A stretch of 64,000 nucleotides of DNA from Bacillus sp. FJAT-22090 (GTDB lineage: Bacteria; Bacillota; Bacilli; Bacillales_A; Planococcaceae). The position numbers and the translations under genes were made by a program. The stretch covers positions 3,720,154-3,784,153 of the forward strand of contig NZ_CP012601.1 in assembly GCF_001278755.1 (NCBI RefSeq). The letters run 5' to 3'. This document shows, in pieces, positions 33,889 through 41,837 of the stretch (within the stretch, counting starts at the first letter, position 1; the number at the start of each line of letters is the position of its first letter). Under the pieces are notes generated by a model that was given only the letters and a program-made list of their open reading frames with translations, searched no databases and was not told the DNA's origin.

Positions 33889-33920
33889 GCAGTCTCCAAG
33901 TTAGGAGACTGCACCTTTTT
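33889..33920. terminator. Terminator shared by convergent genes
   Basis: A perfect 9-bp stem (GCAGTCTCC, loop AAGTTA) is followed by ACC and five T. The stop codon of the minus-strand membrane gene lies in the loop. Confidence 0.82.
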
Positions 33921-34479
33921 CATAACCTTCATAAATTGCATTTTTAGGATATCTCTTTCGCATATTGTTTAAGTATACTAGGAAAGAAATCTCAATGATT
34001 AGCATAAACACTACAATCAAAATACTTCCAGTTATGCTATTATCGAAAGTTGTATTCATTAAAAATGATTGTATGAACAAGGATGGCAAAGCGATCGCCA
34101 TATACCAATAGAACATTCGCCTAGTTGAAATGAAACCTTCTTTATATGGAAGCTGCTTTGCAACCTCTTGCAGAAGGGCAAACAATAAATATATTAGAAT
34201 CACTTTCAGCAAACTGAGAAGAGTTGAGTAATATCCTAGCCATTCATTCAGTTGGATAACTTGATCATTTAAAAAGAAGTTAGGCACCGAAATAATAACT
34301 AAAATAATCGATAGGACCTTTAGTTTCTCATAACGTTGAGAGGATAAAGTCGCTATTTGTTTGATGCCATTGTAAACAAAGATATATCCAATAAAATCTG
34401 GCAAGAGGTCAACGATCAAGTGAAACTTGATGAACACGAAAAGAAAGCCGATGAATAGCTGTTTGAATCCATTTCTCAT
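33901..34479 (-). CDS. Hypothetical polytopic membrane protein
   Basis: A 192-residue protein with about five to six membrane segments (near 8-36, 52-68, 84-106, 122-140 and 146-168) and a basic C-terminal tail. It is last in a three-gene minus-strand operon behind an XRE-TPR regulator and another unknown protein, and its ATG overlaps the previous stop by four bases (ATGA). No family recognised. Its coupling to the regulator suggests a sensor, transporter or immunity-type partner, but this is speculation. Confidence 0.7.
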   Translation of the reverse strand: MRNGFKQLFIGFLFVFIKFHLIVDLLPDFIGYIFVYNGIKQIATLSSQRYEKLKVLSIILVIISVPNFFLNDQVIQLNEWLGYYSTLLSLLKVILIYLLFALLQEVAKQLPYKEGFISTRRMFYWYMAIALPSLFIQSFLMNTTFDNSITGSILIVVFMLIIEISFLVYLNNMRKRYPKNAIYEGYEKGAVS

Positions 34480-35384
34480 TTCGCTTCACCTCTCGCTTTC
34501 TTTACAATGTTATTCACTTGATCTTGCGTCAATATAGGATTACTAATAATATTGATCACGTGCTTGATTTGAGTCCCGTCGGCATCCTCACCTGTCCAAT
34601 CTTGCATAAGTCTAATAGTTTTTGCCTTATCCAAGTCATCTTTCGTGTGAAAGAAAATTCCTATTGAATCTCCTGCATTCATTTGAAGCGGCCATTTTAC
34701 ATCTGTATAGAGGGGAGCGTCCAGATCCTCCCATTCTTTTGAAGCATCTTGTCTTATAATAGGGCTATGTTCATCTGTATCTTTCCACACCATCAACTTT
34801 ATATCTATGTCTTGTTGAATCCCCTTTGGTAACTCAAAAGCTTCCATCTTTATAGGTTTATTTATATGAATAAATTCTGCGCGAGAGTTGCCAGTATAGT
34901 TAAATCCTGAACTTTTATAAAATACTTCATCTGAAATTTTATAAGAAGTGAAATTTAGTTTAGAAACTTGTAACGGCAAAGTCTGACCGTTTGTAAAAGT
35001 GGCGTATATCTGATTATGATTTTTTAATTCCTCTTGAAAATTTTTTATATCCTCTTCGCCTAAGTTGAACATAGCCTCTTTTAAATAATGATGAGAAAAT
35101 TCTTGATTGAAAGATTGTGCAGTTGGATTCTCGAAACCAGGGAATATGAAGTTTCGCTCATTCAATAAGCTTTGTGTGCCAATGGAAAGCGACTGCAACT
35201 CTATAATATCTTTTTTATTCGTTATATAATGTATGGAAAAATTTGTACTATCACTAATTGGGATATCTAAATAAGCATTTAATATAACTGGCTCCTCTAG
35301 TTGCTTCGATTGAAAGTAAATGGAATTGACAATCCAGCTTACGACAATAAGGCTAATAACTCCCCAAAACCAATTTTTCTTCAA
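34476..35384 (-). CDS. Hypothetical membrane-anchored extracytoplasmic protein
   Basis: A 302-residue protein with a single N-terminal membrane anchor (WFWGVISLIVVSWIVNSIYF) and a beta-rich body that should face outward. No catalytic motif is evident; the C terminus (QDQVNNIVKKARGEAK) is charged. The start is TTG 35384, using the AAGGGGGA site that overlaps the end of the regulator gene, so translation is coupled. The next gene begins inside its stop codon. I do not recognise the family. Confidence 0.7.
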   Translation of the reverse strand: MKKNWFWGVISLIVVSWIVNSIYFQSKQLEEPVILNAYLDIPISDSTNFSIHYITNKKDIIELQSLSIGTQSLLNERNFIFPGFENPTAQSFNQEFSHHYLKEAMFNLGEEDIKNFQEELKNHNQIYATFTNGQTLPLQVSKLNFTSYKISDEVFYKSSGFNYTGNSRAEFIHINKPIKMEAFELPKGIQQDIDIKLMVWKDTDEHSPIIRQDASKEWEDLDAPLYTDVKWPLQMNAGDSIGIFFHTKDDLDKAKTIRLMQDWTGEDADGTQIKHVINIISNPILTQDQVNNIVKKARGEAK

Positions 35385-35387
35385 TGA

Positions 35388-36617
35388 TTACATTCCCCCT
35401 TGGACTTTGTCGTACGTTTCTTTAATAAAAGCTTTATACGGAGAGTCAGGCATTTTATTAATATTATCTATAGCAAACTGTGCTGCTTCCAAAGCTTTTG
35501 CCTGTTGACCAAGCTCCATGTAGCATAATGCAGCATATGCATCCTTTTCGTAGAATATAGACAAATCGAAAGGGTGATGGGTAATACTAGGGATTTCAAC
35601 TGCCTCTAACTTTTTAAGTGCATCTTCAAATTGGTGTAAACCATATAATGTTTTTCCTCTTTCAAGTAGGAAATAAGGTGCGAATAATTTATTCTGTATG
35701 CTGACCTTAAAAGTATCGTTATATAACTGGTCTGCTTCTTTATATAGTTTTTTATAAGAAGTTAAGTAGTGAATATTAGCGTACGAAATGAAAATCTTCG
35801 AATCCTCATCCTCGGCAAATTCACTATATGCAAGTAACTTTTGTAAATAATACTTTTTTTTCTCTTCGTCCGTAGCCATCATAGCGTGGGCGGTAGCTAA
35901 TCGATATAAATTATCTACTTGCTTAAATATTTTATGCTTATTAGAATATGCAATTGCCTTTTCCATCTTATCGATAGCGTCTTCATGTTGACCTACTGCA
36001 AAATAAAGAACAGCCTCCAGGTAGTCATAGTCTAGTCGAGATAGTGGATCAATCCATAAGGGATTCATTTCTAACTGAGAACGCTCTGAAAGTAAAATAT
36101 CTAGCGCTTCCTGATAATTGTGATTCGTATAAGGAACTAAAGCAAAAAATGTCCCTATCTCTGCTCGTTTGGTTGTTAAATTTAATTGCTCATACATTAT
36201 AGCTACCTGTTTTAATAGTTTCAGAGAATATTGTTTGTCCTTTAATGATATACATCTGCTATACAATTCAAGTAATCGAGCTGCTTCATACCCCTGTGTG
36301 AGCTTTGGGACCCATGGCTCGATTAGGTCGATTATTTGTTCATATTCATTCGTTAAATCTTCATACTTCGTATTAAAAAGTATTTCTACTTTCACTAATA
36401 TTTCTCTTAAATCCTGTGTGCTTACTTCTTCCAAAAGCTCTGAAACATCTACTCCTAACTGATCAGCAATGTAATTTAAGCTTTCCATAGAAGGATTGGC
36501 TTTATTGTTTTCAATTAGACTAAGCATTCCTTTAGTGAGTTCTGAGCCTGCAAGTGCTTCTAATGTAATCTTTTGTTGTTTTCTAATTTTGCGTATGCGA
36601 TCGCCTAATGTTGGCAC
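35388..36617 (-). CDS. XRE family HTH regulator with TPR-like C-terminal domain (RRNPP-like architecture)
   Basis: A 409-residue regulator. The N-terminal XRE helix-turn-helix (residues 3-58: LGDRIRKIRKQQKITLEAL ... KGMLSLIENNKANPSMESL) is followed by about 300 residues of helical repeats with TPR-type pairs (for example YLEAVLYFAVGQHEDAIDKM and AALCYMELGQQAKALEAA). This is the layout of peptide-sensing RRNPP regulators such as PlcR and NprR. GTG 36617 is chosen because AAAGAGGTGAT precedes it; the frame stays open upstream without a site. It heads an operon with two unknown membrane-associated genes and diverges from an MFS pump gene. Confidence 0.82.
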   Translation of the reverse strand: MPTLGDRIRKIRKQQKITLEALAGSELTKGMLSLIENNKANPSMESLNYIADQLGVDVSELLEEVSTQDLREILVKVEILFNTKYEDLTNEYEQIIDLIEPWVPKLTQGYEAARLLELYSRCISLKDKQYSLKLLKQVAIMYEQLNLTTKRAEIGTFFALVPYTNHNYQEALDILLSERSQLEMNPLWIDPLSRLDYDYLEAVLYFAVGQHEDAIDKMEKAIAYSNKHKIFKQVDNLYRLATAHAMMATDEEKKKYYLQKLLAYSEFAEDEDSKIFISYANIHYLTSYKKLYKEADQLYNDTFKVSIQNKLFAPYFLLERGKTLYGLHQFEDALKKLEAVEIPSITHHPFDLSIFYEKDAYAALCYMELGQQAKALEAAQFAIDNINKMPDSPYKAFIKETYDKVQGGM

Positions 36618-36645
36618 AAGAATCACCTCTTTATCAATTTGTTTA

Positions 36646-36673
36646 ATTATATTAAACTTTTCGTTGAATTGAA
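36646..36673 (-). promoter_or_regulatory. Sigma-A promoter of the XRE-TPR operon
   Basis: On the minus strand TTCAAT and TATAAT are separated by 16 bases, about 30 bases before the GTG start. Its -35 box overlaps that of the divergent MFS promoter. Confidence 0.65.
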
Positions 36674-36692
36674 AGGATAAATATGGTATTAT
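36664..36692 (+). promoter_or_regulatory. Sigma-A promoter of the MFS gene at 36821
   Basis: TTGAAT and TATTAT are separated by 17 bases. The implied transcript start near 36699 leaves a leader of about 120 bases. Confidence 0.65.
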
Positions 36693-36735
36693 TTTCTTTA
36701 CATAGAAAAAAGGTAAGGCTTTTGGTGGTTTCCAA

Positions 36736-36777
36736 AGATTTTGTACAGGGGTAAATCGTATTTGCGATTCAAAATCT
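36736..36777 (+). promoter_or_regulatory. Two-tier inverted repeat in the MFS leader
   Basis: AGATTTTG pairs with CAAAATCT, and inside it AATCG pairs with CGATT. Flanking GGTAAGG (about 36712) and CCTTTTACC (about 36781) could add an outer stem. It may be an RNA attenuator or an operator for the adjacent XRE regulator. Confidence 0.5.
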
Positions 36778-36820
36778 CGGCCTTTTACCAATGAGAATTT
36801 GAAAAAAAGGGGAAATAAAA

Positions 36821-38104
36821 ATGGAAGAAGTGTTAAAACTCAAAAGGGCAACGTATCATTTGTGGACATTCACGATAAGCAAGATCATATCAACATTTGG
36901 GGCGCAAGTGTATTCATTTGCCATCAGCTTTTATATTTTGCAATTAACTGGTTCTGCCTCAAGCTTTGCAATGAATTTGATTTGTAGTATTTTACCAAGG
37001 ACGCTTGTAGCACCTTTTGCTGGTTATGTAGCTGATAATTACTCTAGGAAAATGATTGTCATCGTTGCTCAAATTGCCACCACAATTGCAATTGGTGGTT
37101 TGCTAATTGTTAGTTTAACAGCAGGTTTATCATTGTTAGCAATTTATACAACTACTGTTATTTTATCCATCACTTCATTATTTTCAGGTGTAACATTTAG
37201 CTCGTCAATCACAGGACTAGTGGATGAAGCAAGAATACAAAAGGCAATGTCTTTAAATCAAATATCCATTTCATTTGCTGCAATTGGTAGTCCAGCCGTA
37301 GGTGGGTTACTCTATGGTACTGTAACAATGCCAGTTTTTCTTGTTATGTATATGGCTGCATCGATTATTGCAGTACTCTTAGAGTCCACGATGAATTTTA
37401 ATTTATTTGCTAAACGGAAAGAGGTAGTAGAGGGAGAAGTAAAAGAGTCGATGCTTCAAAGCATGAAGGCGGGATTCAACTATTTAATGAAACATTCCAT
37501 TTTAAAAACGATGGTTGTAATTTCCCTTTTTATTAATTTTCTGTTCGGTGCATACCAAGTGGGATATTCATTTATTTTAATTGAGAAATTAAAAATAAAT
37601 GCTCAGCATTTTGGATTCACTGAAGGAGCATTTGCAATCGGAATGTTGATTATGTCCATTTATTTTACTTCTCGTAAAGAGCTAAAGTATCCATTTTTAG
37701 TTTCTAAATGGAGTATCGTGGTGATGGGAGTGCTAATGGGCGGAGTGGCATTACCGTTGCTGTTCGATATGTCCTATAATTGGTTAGTAGGCTTTTACAT
37801 TCTCCTTATGTTTGGCTTTGGTATATCGATGATTGTGACTAATACACCAATTCAAGTGATGATGCAAAAAATGATTGAGGATGATTATAAGGGGCGCGTG
37901 TTTTCTATCATTGAAACTTGTGCAATGGCTCTCATGCCGCTTGGAATGGTATTGTTTGGTTTCTTATACGATGTTTTACCGGCAGAAGGTATTCTCATAG
38001 TATCAAGCCTTGTATTAATCTTGGTAGTATTACTACTTGCAAGACCATCCGTTGTAAGAGCAGCACATCCTGAATTACAAACTGCGCAACCAGAGTTACA
38101 ATAA
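36821..38104 (+). CDS. MFS transporter (macrolide-efflux/MFS_3-like)
   Basis: A 427-residue major facilitator with twelve predicted membrane segments. Motif A appears as GYVADNYSRKMIV, and FSSSITGLVDEARIQKAMSLNQ is the loop typical of the MFS_3/Mef group. The last residues hold a short duplicated element (AHPELQ-TAQPELQ). AAAGGGGAA precedes the ATG. It has a structured leader and a divergent XRE-TPR regulator, both consistent with inducible drug efflux (inference). Substrate unknown. Confidence 0.86.
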   Translation: MEEVLKLKRATYHLWTFTISKIISTFGAQVYSFAISFYILQLTGSASSFAMNLICSILPRTLVAPFAGYVADNYSRKMIVIVAQIATTIAIGGLLIVSLTAGLSLLAIYTTTVILSITSLFSGVTFSSSITGLVDEARIQKAMSLNQISISFAAIGSPAVGGLLYGTVTMPVFLVMYMAASIIAVLLESTMNFNLFAKRKEVVEGEVKESMLQSMKAGFNYLMKHSILKTMVVISLFINFLFGAYQVGYSFILIEKLKINAQHFGFTEGAFAIGMLIMSIYFTSRKELKYPFLVSKWSIVVMGVLMGGVALPLLFDMSYNWLVGFYILLMFGFGISMIVTNTPIQVMMQKMIEDDYKGRVFSIIETCAMALMPLGMVLFGFLYDVLPAEGILIVSSLVLILVVLLLARPSVVRAAHPELQTAQPELQ

Positions 38105-38108
38105 AAAA

Positions 38109-38133
38109 ATGCCAAGGAGCGAATCCTTGGCAT
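38109..38133 (+). terminator. Hairpin after the MFS gene
   Basis: A perfect 10-bp stem (ATGCCAAGGA, loop GCGAA). The base run after it is not T-rich because the 38134-38260 repeat begins at once, so termination may be impaired. Confidence 0.55.
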
Positions 38134-38260
38134 CAGACTGTTGAAAAACGCTTTCATTCTTCGTTTCTTACACTTCGTTGTAAGCTCATGAACCTAAGTT
38201 CTATTCGCTTCCGCCTCGTGTCGGCGCGCCTCGACTGACAAGCGTTTTCAAACAAGTCTG
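38134..38260. repeat. 127-base MITE-like repeat with ~20-bp inverted ends
   Basis: The left end CAGACTGTTGAAAAACGCTT and the complement of the right end CAGACTTGTTTGAAAACGCTT differ by only about two positions. The interior is GC-richer than its surroundings and has no reading frame. It lies between two hairpins that both carry GCCAAGGA/TCCTTGGC stems. Confidence 0.75.
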
Positions 38261-38300
38261 AAGTGACACTTTAGAAATCTAAATTTAGCTGCTACCTGAA

Positions 38301-38324
38301 GCCAAGGAAAATCCTTGGCGTTTT
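38301..38324 (+). terminator. Second GCCAAGGA hairpin beyond the repeat
   Basis: A perfect 8-bp stem (GCCAAGGA, loop AAA) is followed by GTTTTG. Its stem is the same as that of the hairpin at 38109. Confidence 0.55.
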
Positions 38325-38393
38325 GTGGTAAATTAGGTGAATCGCTCAATGACGATCAAGAATCGCACAATCTCTACTTACAATCCCTCAATC

Positions 38394-39557
38394 TCACGCT
38401 ACTTCTCTCAATGATTTTGTAGATTTACGATATGCGAAGATCAATCCGATGGAAAGAACTGCGAGTACACCAGAGAACATATAAATATTATTTGGTTGGA
38501 TTGTGAAAAGCCATGCAAATAATAATGGGCCGATAATTCGACCTAAGTTATCCATCGAATAAGTCATACCAGCCGCTGTACCGTAGCTTCCACCAGATTC
38601 CTTCGTAGTAAGTGAAACAATTGTTGTTCTAGCTAGTGCATTTCCAGCGGTAAACACACAAAGGGAGAATCCTGCCCAGAAAATACTCGATGTAAATACG
38701 GTCATAAATAGACCAATTGCAGTAATGATTTGTGCGTATAATAGCCATTTCGTTTCTGTACCGTTTTTAATTCGTCGTACCACTCCGCCTTGAATTGCCG
38801 CATCCACGAAGCCGCTAAACATAAACAAATAGCCGATTTGCAAAGGGGTAATGGCAACTTTCTCGATTTGGAAAAGCTGGAAGGTTGCTTCTAATCCAGC
38901 CAATAAAAACGTCACCATGAATGAAAACAGGAATAAATACTTTATTCGATATGACCAAAGACTCGCAGCACCCTTAGGAAGAAGTGCTCGTTTATTCGCT
39001 TCTCCAGATCTCTCTGGCTCCTTCAATATAATAAGTGCATATACAAAAATTACTAGCAATAAAATTGCAGACACAGTAAATGGAGGTGATAAGCTTACGT
39101 GTCCGAGAACACCACCAATAGCTGGTCCAAAAATAAATCCTAGACCAATGGACATTCCAAGAAGCCCCATATATTTGTTGCGATTTTCTTCGTTGGATAG
39201 ATCTGCTGCAAATCCCGTTACAGCTGTGTAGAGGGCTCCTGAAAAAAGACCTCCAACGACACGAGAGAGATAGAGCATGAAAAGCGAATCAAAAAATAAT
39301 GAAAATAGCCAAAAGCTTAAACTGAAACCAACTAGCCCAACTAAAATGAGTGTCTTTCTTCCAGTACGATCCGAAAGCATTCCCCAAAATGGAGCAGTAA
39401 AAAATGAAGCTAGTGAGTAAACTGTTAATAGACCACCGACATGTATTTCATTATAATTTTGCTCCAAAATAACCTCTGGCAATATAGGTATGATTATTCC
39501 AAAACCAAGATAAACTAAAAATTGTATGGACATTAGTATAAATATAGTCTTTTTCAT
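38394..39557 (-). CDS. MFS multidrug/tetracycline-type efflux transporter
   Basis: A 387-residue DHA1-family antiporter. Motif A GMLSDRTGRKTLIL in the loop after segment two and motif C GLGFIFGPAIGGVLG in segment five define a drug/H+ antiporter like Bmr, NorA or TetA. About twelve segments are visible, with a polar loop near residue 190 (KEPERSGEANKRAL). The ribosome binding site is weak. It is convergent with the other MFS gene. Substrate unknown. Confidence 0.86.
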   Translation of the reverse strand: MKKTIFILMSIQFLVYLGFGIIIPILPEVILEQNYNEIHVGGLLTVYSLASFFTAPFWGMLSDRTGRKTLILVGLVGFSLSFWLFSLFFDSLFMLYLSRVVGGLFSGALYTAVTGFAADLSNEENRNKYMGLLGMSIGLGFIFGPAIGGVLGHVSLSPPFTVSAILLLVIFVYALIILKEPERSGEANKRALLPKGAASLWSYRIKYLFLFSFMVTFLLAGLEATFQLFQIEKVAITPLQIGYLFMFSGFVDAAIQGGVVRRIKNGTETKWLLYAQIITAIGLFMTVFTSSIFWAGFSLCVFTAGNALARTTIVSLTTKESGGSYGTAAGMTYSMDNLGRIIGPLLFAWLFTIQPNNIYMFSGVLAVLSIGLIFAYRKSTKSLREVA

Positions 39558-39639
39558 ACAGAAACCTGCTTTCTGAAAATCTTCTAGTTTCTATATTACA
39601 CTTTTCCTATATGTTTGACATCTCAGTACCTAAAAATAT

Positions 39640-39672
39640 AAAAAAAGCTACCCATTATAAAAAAGGATAGCT
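39640..39672 (-). terminator. Terminator after the CBS-domain gene
   Basis: On the minus strand AGCTATCC pairs with GGGTAGCT (one G-U pair), followed by seven T. Confidence 0.75.
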
Positions 39673-39680
39673 AATGATGT

Positions 39681-40094
39681 TTAATAACTCCTTGGTTCGG
39701 ATATACTTTCCATAGCGTGAGAAACTTCTTGTACATGTGGAAATGGAAATGCTAAATCTGCTAATGATACAAAACCAACGAGCGTACCGTTCTCAACTAC
39801 TGGCAGACGACGGACTTGACATCTTGCCATCACTAATGAGGCTTCTACTGTAGTATCATCAGGTGAAACAGAGATTACGGATTTCGTCATGACATCTTCG
39901 ACTTTACTTTTCACATCTTTTGCAACGGATCTTGTTACGATATCTCTATCGGTTATCATACCAACCAGTTTTTTATTGCTTACAACGGGAAGACAACCGA
40001 TATCCAATGTTCGCATTTGCTCAGCAACCTCATTTACGTAATCCTGTGGATTGCAAGTCGCGACTTCTCTACTCATCACATCTTTTACATTCAC
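39681..40094 (-). CDS. CBS-domain pair protein
   Basis: A 137-residue protein made of two CBS domains and little else: VKDVMSREVATCNPQDYVNEVAEQMR ... LVGMITDRDIVTR (cited for position, residues 3-58) and VEDVMTKSVISVSPDDT ... LVGFVSLADLA (about 65-120). CBS pairs bind adenosine nucleotides and usually signal energy state. A similar B. subtilis protein (YhcV/YlbB group) has no defined partner. GTG 40094 is chosen because AAGGAG lies eight bases upstream; GTG 40103 is part of that site. Single gene with its own terminator. Confidence 0.88.
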   Translation of the reverse strand: MNVKDVMSREVATCNPQDYVNEVAEQMRTLDIGCLPVVSNKKLVGMITDRDIVTRSVAKDVKSKVEDVMTKSVISVSPDDTTVEASLVMARCQVRRLPVVENGTLVGFVSLADLAFPFPHVQEVSHAMESISEPRSY

Positions 40095-40163
40095 GTGAAT
40101 CACTCCTTATGGTTATTACTTAGCTTGGTTTACAATCAAATAAAATATGTAATAAAAATGAAA

Positions 40164-40189
40164 GATTAAAACGATGTAAATAGTGGTAT
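40164..40189 (+). promoter_or_regulatory. Possible sigma-B promoter for the 43-residue peptide
   Basis: GATTAA is followed after 14 bases by TGGTAT. The -10 box is identical to that of the rsbV promoter in this window, and the -35 differs from GTTTAA by one base. Confidence 0.4.
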
Positions 40190-40271
40190 TATAGGATTGA
40201 GAAAAATTAATAAATAAGAAACTTTTTTGAATATAAATCGTAATACTATATGGAAGGACGAGGTGGAAAGA

Positions 40272-40403
40272 ATGGCTAAGGAAGTTGATTTAAAGAAAAT
40301 TGTAAGTAATCTTTCAAAGCTTGGTGTGACTGTTACAATGACAAAATCGAGACTTGACATGCTTAAAGCGTTAGCACCACCAGCACAAAGTCCTCAAAGC
40401 TAA
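40272..40403 (+). CDS. Hypothetical 43-residue protein
   Basis: A small frame encodes MAKEVDLKKIVSNLSKLGVT followed by VTMTKSRLDMLKALAPPAQS and a short tail. It is basic and helical, with a Pro/Ala end. GAGGTGG lies six bases before the ATG, and a strong terminator follows the stop directly, which together make a real gene likely. No family recognised. It is divergent from the CBS gene. Confidence 0.65.
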   Translation: MAKEVDLKKIVSNLSKLGVTVTMTKSRLDMLKALAPPAQSPQS

Positions 40404-40446
40404 AAAGAGGGTGACTCGGAATAATTCGAGCCACCCTCTTTTTATT
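40402..40446. terminator. Bidirectional terminator between the 43-residue gene and rodA
   Basis: AAAAAGAGGGTG-A-CTCG pairs with CGAG-C-CACCCTCTTTTT, a 16-bp stem with one mismatch. It has A and T runs on the two sides. Confidence 0.88.
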
Positions 40447-40452
40447 TGGTTT

Positions 40453-41637
40453 TTAGTCATCTTCGTTTTTAGCGAACATATACGTTTTATGATGAAATTT
40501 CATACTGAATACTAAGCCGATTGCTAGCATATTTCCCATTAGCGAACTACCGCCATAGCTTATGAATGGTAAAGGGATACCTGTAATCGGAAGTAACTGA
40601 ATCGTCATTCCAATATTCTCAAAAACGTGGAATGTAATCATTGCAATGATTCCGGCGCATACATACGTACTATAGGCATCTTTTAACTGTAATGTAATCT
40701 TTGTTAAGTGGAAAATAAGTAAAAAGAAAAGACTAATGACGATACTGGCACCTACAAACCCATATTCTTCTCCGATAACAGCGAATATAAAATCGGTATG
40801 GTTTTCTGGAACATATACAACGCGACCACCATATCCTTTCCCAAAAATTTCACCAGAACCGATAGCATTTAAGGAGGTGATCAAGTGCATGCCTTCATTG
40901 GAGGCATAAGAATATGGATCTAGCCAAGAATATATACGAGCAAATTGATAACCTTGTAAGCCGAATTTTTCCTCTAAAAAGTCCTGCATATAAAGTGCCA
41001 TCCAAAGAAGGGAAGCTCCTATTGTTACGGAGCCCAATAATAAAGGAAGAATAATTTTCCAAGTTATTCCCGCTACAATGACCAATGCAGAAGTAATGGC
41101 AATGAATACTAGTGCAGTTCCAAGGTCGGGCTGTTCAAGAATAAAAAATAACGGAACGAGTAAGGTGATACCAATTTTTCCAAGCAGAATAAAATCCGTT
41201 TTTATGGTCTTCATAAGATATACTTCATGATGTTTTGTTATTAAACGAGCAAGAGCCAGGATGTAAAAGGTCTTCATAAATTCAGCTGGCTGAATATCGC
41301 CGATTGGTAAATGGAACCAGCTTTTTGCATTGTTCCGGGGTTCAACAAGTGCCATGCTTCCTGGCAATATAAAAAGAATAAAAAGTAGTAATAGTCCAAA
41401 ACCGTAAATGTACCAAGACATTTTTTTGTATTGTTCTGGTTCAAAAAACATTACAAGAGAAATAATAACAGATCCAACCATATACCAAAAAACTTGTTTA
41501 GCAACAAAATTCGTTCCAGCGTATTGGCCTGATGTCATAGCAGAAGAAATTGCTAGCAAACTAACAATCAAAAATAATAATATTATAAAAGCGAGCGTCC
41601 AATCAAATCGATCGGCAAAGCCTTTTTTGTTTTCCAT
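40453..41637 (-). CDS. rodA: FtsW/RodA/SpoVE family peptidoglycan glycosyltransferase (RodA-like)
   Basis: A 394-residue SEDS-family polymerase with about ten membrane segments. Visible family blocks are NNAKSWFHLPIGDIQPAEFMK, LEQPDLGTALVF, GSGEIFGKGYG, ENHTDFIFAVIGEEYGF and the C-terminal PFISYGGSSLMGNM. RodA extends glycan strands for side-wall growth with a class B penicillin-binding protein. ATG 41637 has AGGTGA upstream; ATG 41667 with AGGA is an equally possible start. The NHTDFI/GEEYG blocks favour RodA over FtsW. Single gene. Confidence 0.88.
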   Translation of the reverse strand: MENKKGFADRFDWTLAFIILLFLIVSLLAISSAMTSGQYAGTNFVAKQVFWYMVGSVIISLVMFFEPEQYKKMSWYIYGFGLLLLFILFILPGSMALVEPRNNAKSWFHLPIGDIQPAEFMKTFYILALARLITKHHEVYLMKTIKTDFILLGKIGITLLVPLFFILEQPDLGTALVFIAITSALVIVAGITWKIILPLLLGSVTIGASLLWMALYMQDFLEEKFGLQGYQFARIYSWLDPYSYASNEGMHLITSLNAIGSGEIFGKGYGGRVVYVPENHTDFIFAVIGEEYGFVGASIVISLFFLLIFHLTKITLQLKDAYSTYVCAGIIAMITFHVFENIGMTIQLLPITGIPLPFISYGGSSLMGNMLAIGLVFSMKFHHKTYMFAKNEDD

Positions 41638-41837
41638 AAAGTCACCTATATTTCTATCAAATTTCATTTTTTCCTGTGCAGTATTAACAAACTACAAGTC
41701 GCAGCTTACACTTTTCCTATTATAGCTTAAAAAAATGTTTTTTGCTTGTCGGTTAATTAAGACGATGCACGAAAATCATATGTTTCATTTGTAAAAAATT
41801 ATGCTAATATAAAACAGACAATGAAGGAGTGAACCTA

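Noticed and set aside
36728-36754. GTTTCC-N15-GGGTAA upstream of the MFS gene as a sigma-B promoter
   Set aside because: Spacing is at the limit, the -35 is poor, and a clear sigma-A promoter at 36664 explains the gene.
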